Below are positions 28,760 to 40,697 of a DNA stretch of 64,000 nucleotides, one piece after another (within the stretch, counting starts at the first letter, position 1; the number at the start of each line of letters is the position of its first letter). Both the position numbers and the translations under genes were made by a program. Below the pieces are notes generated by a model. The model searched no databases. It was given only the letters and a program-made list of their open reading frames with translations, and was not told the origin of the DNA. The DNA is from Lingula anatina. Its lineage: Eukaryota > Brachiopoda > Lingulata > Lingulida > Lingulidae. The stretch lies in NCBI RefSeq assembly GCF_001039355.2, contig NW_019775413.1, positions 983,619 to 1,047,618 of the forward strand, read 5' to 3'.

Positions 28760-29000
28760 GGTGACATGCAATTGGAAGCTACCCTGCTGGAGTGCCAATA
28801 GGACAATTTGGGGAAATTGCAAGATATCAAGTCAGGTGTCAGAAATTCTGACCAAATGCTGCGATATGAGTGGCAAGAAACCCACCGGTTATTCCACTTC
28901 ACCCAACGTCAGAGACAACAGGCGTTTGGCGCGCCTTGGAAGTCAAAATCGGTTCATGTTGACCAGCAATCCATTATGACCTAAACTGAATTCGCAAATG
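28760..29000 (+). mobile_element. Possible second Tc1-like transposase fragment
   Basis: One frame reads SSQVSEILTKCCDMSGKKP, then NVRDNRRLARLGSQNRFMLT. The R-D-x-R-x-[LI]-x-x-L-x-x-x-N-R-F layout is the linker after the DNA-binding part of Tc1-like transposases. Stops precede and follow, and no catalytic region is seen. The flanks hold GGCCAAATTTTGGC-type inverted segments at about 28598 and 28720. Confidence 0.45.
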
Positions 29001-32000
29001 ACGAAGATCCTTCATCGAAATGTGCATCACAGGTCAGAGATACAGGACAATATACTTGGCCAAGTAGTATCGTTAATTAGTGTCCATCCAGTTTAGTACA
29101 ATTGACAAGACATTTACAAAACATGATTTGACTTGTTTTTGTGCCAATTTGAATAAATTATGAAAAATGGGAATTCAATTTATCAAATGATGATTTTTCT
29201 GTATCTAAGTGTAAATCACTGGTGTCTCTTATACCGGGTTTTTTTCTATTTCTGTCCTTCATTTATTTTGAATCTTGAAAGCTTGAATTTTCATTCAAAC
29301 ATAATAAGCCTGAATCGATTAAAAAACTTGGTGTCGATAACCTTTTGCGGTAGGAAGATCGAAGGGCGTCACCAGTGTTCCAGGTGCAGAGCTCATCCCG
29401 TCACGCACTTCAAAAACTCGGGTATACGAACCAGATAACGCACGGTCAAATATGCATTAAATACGCTCAATAACAAACTGGCATCGTCTTGTGTCCGACA
29501 GATCAAAGATCAAAAAGATATTTTATGAGGTCGTATGATGTAATGTGTTGTGGTCCAATAGTTCTTGAGTAATGTGTCGACCTCTTTGTATAACGCTGAT
29601 GTAAAGAAATTAACTATATAATTATAAGTAATTTAAATTTGCGTGCACCCCCCTTGGATAAGAAATTAGTATATAAGCGATCGGAATTGATACCTTGAAA
29701 AAAGGGAAGGAGAAGGAGATTGACAGAGACGGAGCACGGAACAGACGTGATTTCGGGGAATTAGGAATCGGAGACTTCACTTAGAATATGTAGATACCGA
29801 GCGTCGATGAATAAATCGTTAAACTGGCCAATACGTGGACTTGGGTTTTCTTTGTGCGACCTTACGTAAATCTGACACGAAACGTGGAATCTTTGGATTG
29901 CGTTATCCGCTAAGTAAGTCGAAAACGCAATGTCCTATTTCGAGCCCACGCTTGAATTACGCGTCCAAAATTTATATAGGTTTAAGACATTCATTAGATA
30001 TGTATATAAAGGTTCATAACAGTCTGTAGCCATGCACTTTATGGTATAGCCTGGGGAAAGTATGAACAGATATTTCTGAAAGCAACGCACTTCCTCGTGC
30101 CTGAGAGATGTTTGTGTATATAAACATACATATTTTGCATGACGATAAGGTTACCTATTCAGATACATATGTACCGTCCGCCCCTGTGATATATAATGGT
30201 AGCCTATAAACCCGGTGTTCATTGCACCAAGTATTTTATAATAATCAGACACTCACAAAGAAAATATATCTGACAGGTCAAAAACTCGACAAGTTGGGAG
30301 GATGAGTACCAGAAAAACGGCATCCTAGACCACTGTATCAAACGTACCGTATCATGACAATTACCAAAGAATATTATACGATTTTGGGTCATCGTAGTTA
30401 ATCTGAAATGTTTCATTGATATATACATCTATTAATATAATATTCTACACAAGATTACTTACCTGTTTATGCGTATTGTAGGTAAAGACCGTAATTAGCT
30501 ACACTGATCAAGCTGTTCCGTGCTTAATTCTTTTCACCTTTTATCCCTTTAACCCTTTATCCTCCTTCCCTACTGACTGCCAAGAATTCTGCCGTCATCT
30601 AGAGAGAGTTGCCTTGTTCTTATCCGCTGTTAAAATTCTCAGTTCTCATTCACTGTACTCGCTATCGTACAGACGAAGTCCACAATTTTTGAAATGATGA
30701 ACGATATGCGTTTATCACGCAGAAAGGAAAATCCTTCAAGTCAATGTTCCTCTCTTTATGGCCAATCTACTGTGCCCACTGTAGTTAATTAAGATAGACT
30801 ACGAGTTCTTGTATTCGACCATCACACAGCTTTATGCTCTTATTGATGTTTTGCTTCCCTCGAGGAAAAGGTCGACTTAACTTGCGTGGTCAGTCGAAAG
30901 TGGACACCGGCCTTGCGCGCGCGCGCCCAGTTATGGGAGATAAGTGGTTCAAATTAGCCGAGCGATTTGAAACACTCTGTACTTCGTCTCAGATTTTCCC
31001 AATAGTGCGTGTAAACAGTTTCGTGTTACTGTTACACGGTGCACGCATCCTACGCAAACTTCTGATGGTCCCCTTCCAAGTAACACTGTGGTATTTTACT
31101 TCAATATTAGCTAATACTAATATTCACATGTAACACCGGTACCTCGCCAGGGTCTATTTATAAACTGTAAAGAAAAAACATCATTGTACTGGCTTTCTCG
31201 CGGCAGAATAGCTCAGGTATGGATTGGAAGCAAAATGCAATATGCTTTATGAATGGAAAATAGGATATAATTGACGGTGTTGATAGGGGTTTCTGGATAT
31301 AATCATCGGTTGATCTCTCTTTAATAAGCTTTCTATTTAATACAAAGCCCTGTCAGGGAAGAGGTCTTGGCTGGTTAGAGCCTAATGACGTCACGAGACG
31401 ACCACATTTATACATTTGAGATTCGGTCGCCTGCACTGCCTGTATCACTATAGACTTCTTCGCTATATGAAGAATGTTTAATTTGAGATTTCATATGAAA
31501 CACTGCCGGTCTCTAATTAAACTGTTAAATTAGCGGAAATATCATTTAGTGGTTTCTAGTGGTGTCTTTATGTTCTAGTGGAGTCCTTTGGTGACGGCTA
31601 CTTTTTATTTTTATGGTCATTTTTTTACTTCTAGAGAATCACCGTGGAAAACATATTTGGGGAGTTGTATGTTCTCAACAAATGGTACACAATATGGCTA
31701 TCTTCACAGGTATTTTAGCTTTTCTTATCCCTAAGCCATGTTAAATACGATATATTGAATAAAAAAACACTATTAAGAACTTTTTTACGCCCCGCCCAGT
31801 TACAAAAATCAGTTTAATATCGAAGTCCCTTGTAAGGGACGTATCAGATATTAAGCTGATAAAAACAGATACTGCACTTTGAAGCGATACTATGAAGAAC
31901 GGTTAACAGTTGTCATGTGATCATTTGTAAACAAAACCACATAGGATTGGAGGTGGGACATCCATTTGACCGTCAGGAAAGGTGTTTACTGACAGAAATT

Positions 32001-32900
32001 TGGGAGCCTCTCACACGGGTGAAAGGAAAATGATTTAAATAAAAACATATGGGTTCATCTGGAACAAAATTTAGAGCTTTTGATAGATTTATAAATTTGA
32101 CAAGATGAGGTGGATAAGGACCTATCAAGTCTTACAAAAATACCTAATATTTAAAATTCTGCTATTGTGTTGAGTATTGCCTTATTCAGTAAGAGTTCAA
32201 TAGGTTATTTGGCACCTTTGCAATTTTCAACCGACCAGTCTAACCTCGACCTGTTCTTGTTCTTGGCTCGGACCCATACTAAGACTACCTGTAGGCAATT
32301 AACGTGAAATCAAAACAGAGGAATAAAAAAACAGAAAGAAAATGTCACTCATAATCTTTTTAGTGCATCGCTGAAAATTGGAAATTCCAAGCAGTAAAAC
32401 AAAAAGGATAAAAAAGTGCAAAAAATCGTGCAGAATCAAATAAGCTTACTTTACGTAAATATGTCCCCGCCTTTTTCTTGCTGGATTCAATTAATAGGGC
32501 AACTGGTCCGAAAACATAACATTTAATCTCAAATGGTAGGAATGGAACAAATTAAATTATCTTCACTGCGAAGAAAATATGGTTAGAATACAGCTCTTTT
32601 CGATCCAAGTTACTATTTACACGAAAAAGTTTATTGTAAGCGAATGTGCCAAAAAAAAAAAAAAAAAATGGAGAAAATGTTTAATGCAAATGTTTAATGC
32701 CAACAATATACAACTACAAAGGGGTGATATAAATATTACAACATCTGTGTGAATAGTGCACTAGGTGACATGGGGAACCCCTTTCTTACTTTGTGATTCG
32801 CGATTTATTGTTCGCGTAACCAGTGATGAATTTTCATCCATGTGCGCCATGAAGGGTGTCATCCAACGTTTAACACCATTCTGGCTGTCAAATTTCTACC
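29001..32900. other. No gene seen
   Basis: No supported exon. A GCGCGCGCGC run at 30916-30927 and an 18-A run at 32651 are the only notable features. Confidence 0.55.
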
Positions 32901-33790
32901 ATGGTGAAGGTACGGGAACTTACAAATAAAGAAAGAGAAGAAATTGTATCTCTGAGGGAGCGAGGGTAGAGATGTCCCCCAGAGAGCCGCGGTCAGGGTC
33001 AGGGTTTGCAGAAGGATGGAGGACACTAGTGATGCCCGTAAAGTATCGAGAATTGACTTCTTAAAGAAGACTATTGCCAGAATCGACATGCGTTTTTTTT
33101 TATGCCATCAAGGTTAAGGGGATTTGAGCCGTGCAGCAGATATCCTTTGCAGTGGCTGAGCGCAATTTGCAGGTTGAGATTAGCAAAAGGACTGTTCAAA
33201 GAAGGCTCCGGGCCTCAGGAATTCACACTAGGGTTCCCAGGTAAAAACCACCTATCACGTTGGTAAACAGTAGAAGATTGACACAGGCTAAAAGAAATGC
33301 GGCATGGACAGCTGATGCGTCCATTTTCACCTGGAGCAACGTGGGTGGACAAATGAGAGTGGGAGAACGTCATCCACGTCTCAAATGCCAGAGAATATGC
33401 ATTTCCTCACTAGACTGTCCACTTCAATATTGGTTTGGGGTTGCATTGGTCTCTACGGAATTGGTGAACTGGTGTTGATCAATTTAAACTTACATTGAAA
33501 TTCTGGACCAGCACCTTTTGCCATCGACGGAAAACGTCTTTGGGGACAGAAACCATTCGTTTGTTTTCCAACCAGATACTGCTGCACTCCACAGAACAAG
33601 GGCTGTAAGAGAATGGCTCTCCGGCATGACATCAACAGGCTTAACTGGCCTGCCCAATCGCCAGAAGCAATCCCGAGTGAAAACAGGTGGAATGAGCTTG
33701 GAAATCAAGCGGCAAAAGATCATCCCTTTTCCAGAAATGATTTAATTAAAAGTGTGTTTAAAACCTGTGCCAACACAGCCCCCAAAACAT
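32901..33790 (+). pseudogene. Decayed Tc1/mariner-like transposase
   Basis: Pieces in three frames follow Tc1 transposase order: MVKVRELTNKEREEIVSLRERG from 32901 (broken by a stop; shown here only as VRELTNKEREEIVSLRERG), SKRTVQRRLRASGIHTR near 33180 (second helix-turn-helix), TADASIFTW near 33315, YIEILDQHLLP near 33493, FQPDTAALH near 33560 and NWPAQSPEAIPSENRWNELG near 33640. Multiple stops and frameshifts make it inactive. Clear terminal inverted repeats were not found. Confidence 0.85.
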
Positions 33791-35681
33791 AACTGAACCT
33801 TAAGCAGTGTAAGGCCAGAAAGGTGGTGGCCATATTGAGATCACGTGGCTATCCCACCAAAGGTTAATTCTGACAAAATAGCAGGTGTTTTGTAAAGACA
33901 AAGCACTGGTCTGTAAACCTGTATAGTAAAGATACTAAGAGTCCATTCAGAACAGCGGACTTACTGATCTGCGGATCAAATATGTCGACCCACTTAAAAG
34001 CCTGCCGCATAATTCCCGATTAGACACTGCATGAACAGATTCCCACGGGGATTACGCAACAAGCATTCAAGTGGATCGGCCATTTTTGATCCGTGGATCT
34101 GTTCACTTGACATAAACACTGACCAATAAAATACCAATTGAAAAACCTAACAAACCTACATGCCATTCACCTTTAAGCAAAATGGTGCAACATTTTGTCA
34201 CCTCTTTGTATTAACATATAGTACATGCACTATAAGAGCATCGTACATGTATGAAAGTGGGACTCTGACCGTAAATAGAAAGGTATCTTATAATGGAACA
34301 CAGAGAAGACTGTAATTGTAACTGAGTAATTCAAGATCTCGATAAAATTATGCCAATTAAGTTAATTATTGATTTTTCATTCAATATCCGGTGAACTGAA
34401 TACACTTCCCCTTCAGTTTTCGAGACTTAGAGGAACAAACATGTAGATATATGTCATTTTCTAAAAAGTTGTAATAACATTTTTAGACATTAAGATTTTA
34501 TTTTAGTATAATTTTAGTAAAAAGGTAAAGCAAAGTTAGAAGTTGGATAATATTTTCTACAGGTGTACATATCTCGCGGTAGAACGTTTTGTCTCCATTG
34601 TTATATTTTTGTGTGGCATTCCTTTTTGCCTCATTGGGACCATCGCCTTTTAGATAGCGTGCTATTACTTATCATGCAATCATCGTTAATCTGCAAATAA
34701 CGTGTCGAAATTTGACCTAACATGGTCGGGGTCAGCTCAGCTGAAAGTTTACCAAAATTCTTTTTATTACATGTGCGGGCCATTGTATGGAAGTGCACTC
34801 ATTTCACCTTATACTGTTGACTTTTCCCTCGAGTTATCCAAGACGTACGTTGTGTAAACTGTATTTACTAGCGAGACATAAAAATATTTCTCATTTCTCA
34901 TTTTCTCTCCATGTCTTAAATCTTAATTCTCGATTGGTCTACCCAACTGACAAACACTTTTTAAAATTACACTTACAGAAATGCTAAAATTCACCCTTTT
35001 AGTCAATACTTTTAAGTTAAAATTGCTTACGGTTATAAAATATTTGGATAACACAAAAGGTGCCAAAAATACAATATTTTTGGTACAAGTACAGCATTAT
35101 TCATGTAGTTGGTTAGTACGTTCACAATGTACTTTAGTCCATGTACACTGTAAAAAACACAAGTAAATGAAAGTACATCATTAGGACGCATGCATCAATT
35201 TAAATGCGAAACAATCGTTTCCAAACACACCAAGGAGTTTTCCTTTTAAGTAATAACTACAGCGCCATGCGTGCGCAATGAATAATAAGGTATCTATGAC
35301 TTGCGCCCAACCCATTAGAGGGTGATATTACCACGGAAGTACTCCAATATCTGTCATACTGCACGCATTCTTGTCAACAGATCTAAGAACCTGATCGAAA
35401 TGACGTCGTCTATTTCGGTGGTTTATGATAAGGAATGACGTCGAGCTACACTTGGCAGCTTCCTCTTCTTCTTCCTCTAACACGAAGGACGAAGGGCCAG
35501 TTTCACAAAAGGAAATGGTCTTAACAAGAAGACCAAAATTAAGATAATTTGATGCGAGATGAACCAGTGGTTGTCCAACAATTGTAACAACTGTCTGGTT
35601 CAACAATAGCCATTTGATTAATTTTCTTAAATGAAGTCCAGTATACATCATTGAAGTGGCTTACTGTATTGTCACTTAATA

Positions 35682-35832
35682 CCGGCGTGGCAGGAATGTT
35701 AGTCCGCTAGGAACAGTAGACCGTTTGTACAGGTGACATATTATATCCCAATACCCCGACTAACCCTAATCTGTACTAATCATATTGGACCCCTGGTTTC
35801 CATCCCTAGGACTACCATTCCTGTCACACCGG
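35682..35832. mobile_element. MITE family 1, copy C, inverted and shorter
   Basis: Inverted ends (CCGGCGTGGCAGGAATG and ATTCCTGTCACACCGG) and an internal match on the opposite strand to copies A and B. About 35 bp shorter than copy B, from internal deletions. Confidence 0.75.
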
Positions 35833-38800
35833 GCCAGAGTACCATGTCAAGCAAGTTTTTGGGTCTTAATCTACGATTTAAATTTGGTTCATGTTAATTT
35901 GTGAAATTGGTACCTATGAACCGTTTCATCATCTATAGCAAAACCCTTTGTCGTGGTTACTGCGACCCGGGTCACCTTCAATACAGTTGGATGAAAAAGA
36001 AATAAACCATCTAATGATTTTGTGGCATCACAATATCATTATCAGTTGTAAAATACTGCTTAAATTTCGCTGCTCTACGCTCATGAACCAGAAAAAAAAC
36101 TTACCCAGTGATAGCATACAAAACGTGGTTGACCTATGCACGACTCCGTTCTACTCGAGCGTGTAAACATTTTCAACAAACGAGTGTCGGTTTAATAGTG
36201 GGTGTGTTCGGAGCATTCCACCACATAAACTTTCTCCAGCTAGCATGGATACAAAAACTAATGTCCAGATTCAGTTCATGAGAAAGTTCTCACCAAGATG
36301 CTCATGTATTGGCCATTGGACTGATATATAAAATATATTGCCACTGGAGCTCCAGTAAGATAAGCCTCAAGAAAAGTGAACACTTTTTACCCAATCTACT
36401 GCCTAGATGCGCTACTGTTGACAAGTTTTAGCAACTCTTGGGAGAGCTCGATTTATACCTGTTCATACCGTTTAATGCCATTTAACCGTAGTAAAACTCA
36501 ATTTAAAGGATGCTACAGGCATATGTACAGATACGGTATAGGAGTCAGTTGTAGATCCCACTAAGAGCGCTCTTTATCTATAAGCTGTCTGTGTACCTGG
36601 TCCTTGTAAGTTTGTTCAATTAATAACAAGGTGATGTCAACTTTTTCTATAAAAAGCAAAGAAACAAAGTAAATAAAAAAAGAAAATCAGAAAAGACGGA
36701 AATTACGCACAAACCTAAGCTCAAATTACCAGAATTTCTGCATGCAAAATACTTATTAGACTTCATAGTTCTATAGATCTCCAATTAAATTCCATTTGGG
36801 TAGAAGCCGTGGGCTGAGTACAAGAGTAGATCTTCAAAGTCTACGTGGAAATAATTGCCTGACTGTAGCGTGTTTACTAGATAGGGAAAATAATTTGATT
36901 TATCTTGTATTATTTTGAAAAAAAAGGAAGAAAGACAAAATCACCGCAGCATCACAAGATTGAAATTAAATGAATTAAGGCGGGGAAATGAATTTGAAAA
37001 GAAACTAATAGCCTGTCATTTGTCTGAAATGCTATACCGACAAAAACACTCAATTACTTTACTTAAGTACCATTTTTGAATGAGCGTTAATAGGATTTAC
37101 TGAAGTTTGTATGTTTTAAATTACCCATTCTCCTTTCAAATATCCTGGATGGTTTCGTTTATCTGGAACTGAAGTAGACCAAATTTTTGATCCAATAGTT
37201 TAAACCAATTTTACTGCCCATGATCCTATTTCCCTGTGTCTGTAAATGAATATGACGTCAAATGACGCGTTGTGGGAGCTATCTAGATCAAGCTTCTTCC
37301 TTGTTTGTATTTTTACATTAAAAATATGCCATCTAATTCACTGTTTTACTTTATTAAACAAAAGTCTGTACTTTAAGCATTGCACTTTCAGAATAGCGCA
37401 ATCTTTCAAATTATTTGCAATATAAAACATGATAATAATAGTAATAATACGTTCAACTGATTTTTAAAGATCGAAAATAAGGAAAACAGTATTTCCCCTT
37501 CCTATAAGGTGGTCATCATACGAGGACTGATAAGGGCTGAAGAAAGAGCGAGCCCTAATGCTTGGCTACATCTGCGAGGAAAGCGTCCAGGCATGGCTTA
37601 AGTAAAGGAATTGTCCCTGCCTTTTAATTTTTCAGCATAGATCACCGTGTAAAGTGACGATATCGCCTCGTGATATCAAATTATGCCTTATCTCTCGGTT
37701 CTTATCTTTGGAAGGAAAGAGCCAGCGATTTTAAATCTAAAATCGAATGGGAGAGCTCAGTAAGTCGCCGAATCAATTTCCTTTATTTGATATATATTGG
37801 ATATTGTGCCCCAACGAATATTGTGTTTTTGAATATTGTGTCTTATTTTTAGTGGTCATACATTTTTTTTTTGTATTGTCATTGATTCGGAACCTTTACA
37901 TTGAGACAGATATAATAAATGATAATTGGACAATGCCGGTAACTTCCCACGTAATTAGTTCAGCTAACTAATAAAACTCTTACCACTTTGCCATCTGATT
38001 GATATAGCTACAGCTTAATTCAACAGCATAAATCTGATTGACTTGCTTTATCACTGAACTATAACTAGTTATATGTTATTAGGTATGGTAATGATGGTCC
38101 CGAACTAATCTTAAGATAATTTAATTTACTCACCTAAAGTGACGGGTATAGATTTATCCAACGGAATGCGCTGTTTTCTTTCATTACGTGCAGTAAACTT
38201 TACAGATAAAGTCACTGTCGGTGATCTCAGGTGTTTTTGATCAGTTTTGAAAGCCTGTTCCCCTTAAGCCACGACGTCTAACACGGTTACACCAACAGTG
38301 AGCGGGGTCTTCTTATATCATCCCCAATGCTAAAGGAAATAAAGGTAAAGCCACGGCAAATTGCGTTCAATAGATGCGTATCGCGGATTATACAATAATC
38401 AGGAGCGCGAACATTGGATGGATGGGAAGATTAGAACATGTTTAGCAGATAGGCCTTCACGCCTTCTTGGCTCACACTGGCACCACCCCGCACGGGTGCC
38501 TCGTTCACACCAAACTATTCAAGTCCGGACTCCATTCGATCTGTGTAACGCCAGTAGTACTGATTTTATTGCAATCAAGCGATGACCGCACAATATCCCT
38601 TCATTTACAGAGACGGTTATCCCAATTCAGACAATTGTGTGCTTTATTACTTATCAGACTACTGACATCATTAAGATCGAACCTTGCAAATCCAGGTGTG
38701 AACGTAGCTTTGGACGTCAGTTCAAGCATTGTGTCAGCATGGCCAAATAGTTTTTTTTTTTTTGTTACAGCCACGGGGCAAAAGCCTGCGTGTCAGGTGT

Positions 38801-39382
38801 ACAGCAGTTTTAAGTTACCTTTCAGTGAACGGACTAATATAGTAGCACCAGTGCCTTTCTTGCAATGATTTCAATATCTTTTACTTAAAAAAAGGGGGAT
38901 TTCAGACTTAATTGATTTTTCTTTGCCACGCGAATGAGCGGTTGCAGGTACTTTTACAGGTAACCAATGACAAGTCCTCGGTGGCTGAAAGATAAACTTA
39001 ACACGGTAAAGGTGTGTGAGAGATTGAATTCATCATCACTAAATTGTTTTTCTCGTTATACAAGTTATAAATGAAAGGTGCCTCTAGGCAAGAAAATACT
39101 GACACTAATAATAATCATGTTCAAGCTATAAAGAATTTGAACAATATTTTTTGCGGCCATAAAGAAGTTGGGCATCGGTAATCGTTTAAAGGATTATACT
39201 TTGTGGAGAATACGACAGAAGAAAAGGTGTAAAGTATGTGAAGATTTTACGTAATTTTAAGTGAGGGTATGAATAAAATACGAACCAACCGAATGATTTT
39301 TTAATGCTAACAGTACTAAAGATTCCTTTCATGACATCCGCTTGCTCATTTGAGTATTACTCAGTACTACAGCGCAGTTTTC

Positions 39383-39410
<28 letters not shown>
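39383..39410. repeat. Poly(A) run, 28 A
   Basis: Homopolymer of 28 A. It could be a retroposon tail, but no recognisable body lies upstream. A second run of 18 A is at 32651-32668. Confidence 0.9.
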
Positions 39411-39413
<3 letters not shown>

Positions 39414-40444
39414 GAAGCAATGTTATGTTTTTGATCTTTTGGATATATTGTACTGTCATACAAAAGAAAAGCACCCAACTCAAGTTTAGGGGTTTTGAGA
39501 TAAAAAAAAAAACAGTTTCTTTATTCATTTTGGATATTAGAGCATGCATGTAGAACTGTAATATCTGAAACCATAGAATTTTCTTCACATATGTTAAGCC
39601 TTCTTATTATAATTCTACTGCAATGCCAAAAAATTGAATATAACACATGCTGTTTCCCTTACAAACTTTTTGAAAACTAATGGAAAAATAGATTATCTCT
39701 ATTAAAGTCATAATAACTCTTCGTTTCGGCCAAAAAATGAATTTTCCTGGAGTAAACAACAATTTTCCCATACTTACCAATGATTAATGAATCCATTTTT
39801 ACATTCAAAGTTAGTCCCTGGTTTTTTTCTAAAAAGTTTGGTTTTTTGTTAAAATCTCTTAAGAGATTTTAACATAGTATAGCCATCAATGCAGGTCACG
39901 TGGTCTAAAGACAAGTTCAAATATCAGAATAATAGCTATAACTGCCGTTTTTGTGGTAAAACAGAATATATTATATTTCTATGAGTTATTCACAATGTTT
40001 TAATTGTGAAATATAGATCTCATACGAAGAGTTATTATCCCTTTAAGTTCCATATTCACACGTACCGTACAAACGATTACTGTTGGGTAACTAAAAAAAA
40101 ATAAATACCAAAGATTAGTAGCCTTCACCTGATTAAAGAAAAAATATTCATCATTATTCGAGTGGTCCAAAGGATGCGTATCAAATATTGTAGATATCGT
40201 TCGTATGAAGTATTGTAGATACCGAACTATCTTCAGAGTCAATCAGTATGAACATTTCATTTCTCATAATGTTACAAATGTACCATTTTCCTTAACCTTT
40301 ACAGCCAATAGTAAGTCTAAGAACCATGATAGAACAATCAAAATCAGGGACCTGCACAGTAAAATATATTTCCAGAATAATCAGTCGGCATTCCAATTGC
40401 AGCATCCCCTTTTAAGTCAGTGACTCTGTACCGCGCAGGGTTAT

Positions 40445-40697
40445 TCACCCAAATGTACCACCCCACGGGTTCTGTTGTCTTCCAGGGTAATACACCCCCG
40501 GGGATCCCGGTGCCGGGGGGCGGTAAGCGTGTGGAGGCTGAGTCAGGCGCGGCAACACCACCGGTTGCTGCGTGGGCCTGGGGGTATTCGGTGGGCTGGG
40601 GCTGTAACCCGTCATTTGCTCCACACTCACACACCGGAGTCCCTGGCTCGTGTAGCTCTGGCAGCAAGTGTCGTCGGGGGAGCGGTCTCGACAGCGG
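40445..40697 (-). CDS. Gene B exon 14: Cys-rich module, Pro-rich tail and stop
   Basis: 253-bp exon, phase 2 in. It starts SRCRDRSPDDTCCQSY, continues to GLRC, then a tail rich in Pro, Gln, Tyr and Gly (PSPPNTPRPTQQP, YRPPAPGSPGVYYPG), ending WGGTFG and TGA at 40445-40447. The local base composition is much more GC-rich than the surroundings. Acceptor AG 40698-40699 after TTTTCTTC. Confidence 0.85.

Larger units (their letters stand above)
33791..40444. other. No gene seen; 3' flank of gene B
   Basis: Contains MITE copy C, poly(A) at 39383 and a weak inverted pair around 33960-34110 (GATCTGCGGATCAAA and TTTGATCCGTGGATC). The region directly after gene B's stop should hold its 3' UTR, but no clear AATAAA lies within 400 bp. 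Confidence 0.5.

Noticed and set aside
30905-30940. GCGCGCGCGC run as a CpG-island promoter
   Set aside because: Too short, with no adjacent gene start.
38467-38868. 133-codon open frame on the plus strand
   Set aside because: No known motif; it runs through a poly-T tract (a run of F) and overlaps another frame with equal claim.
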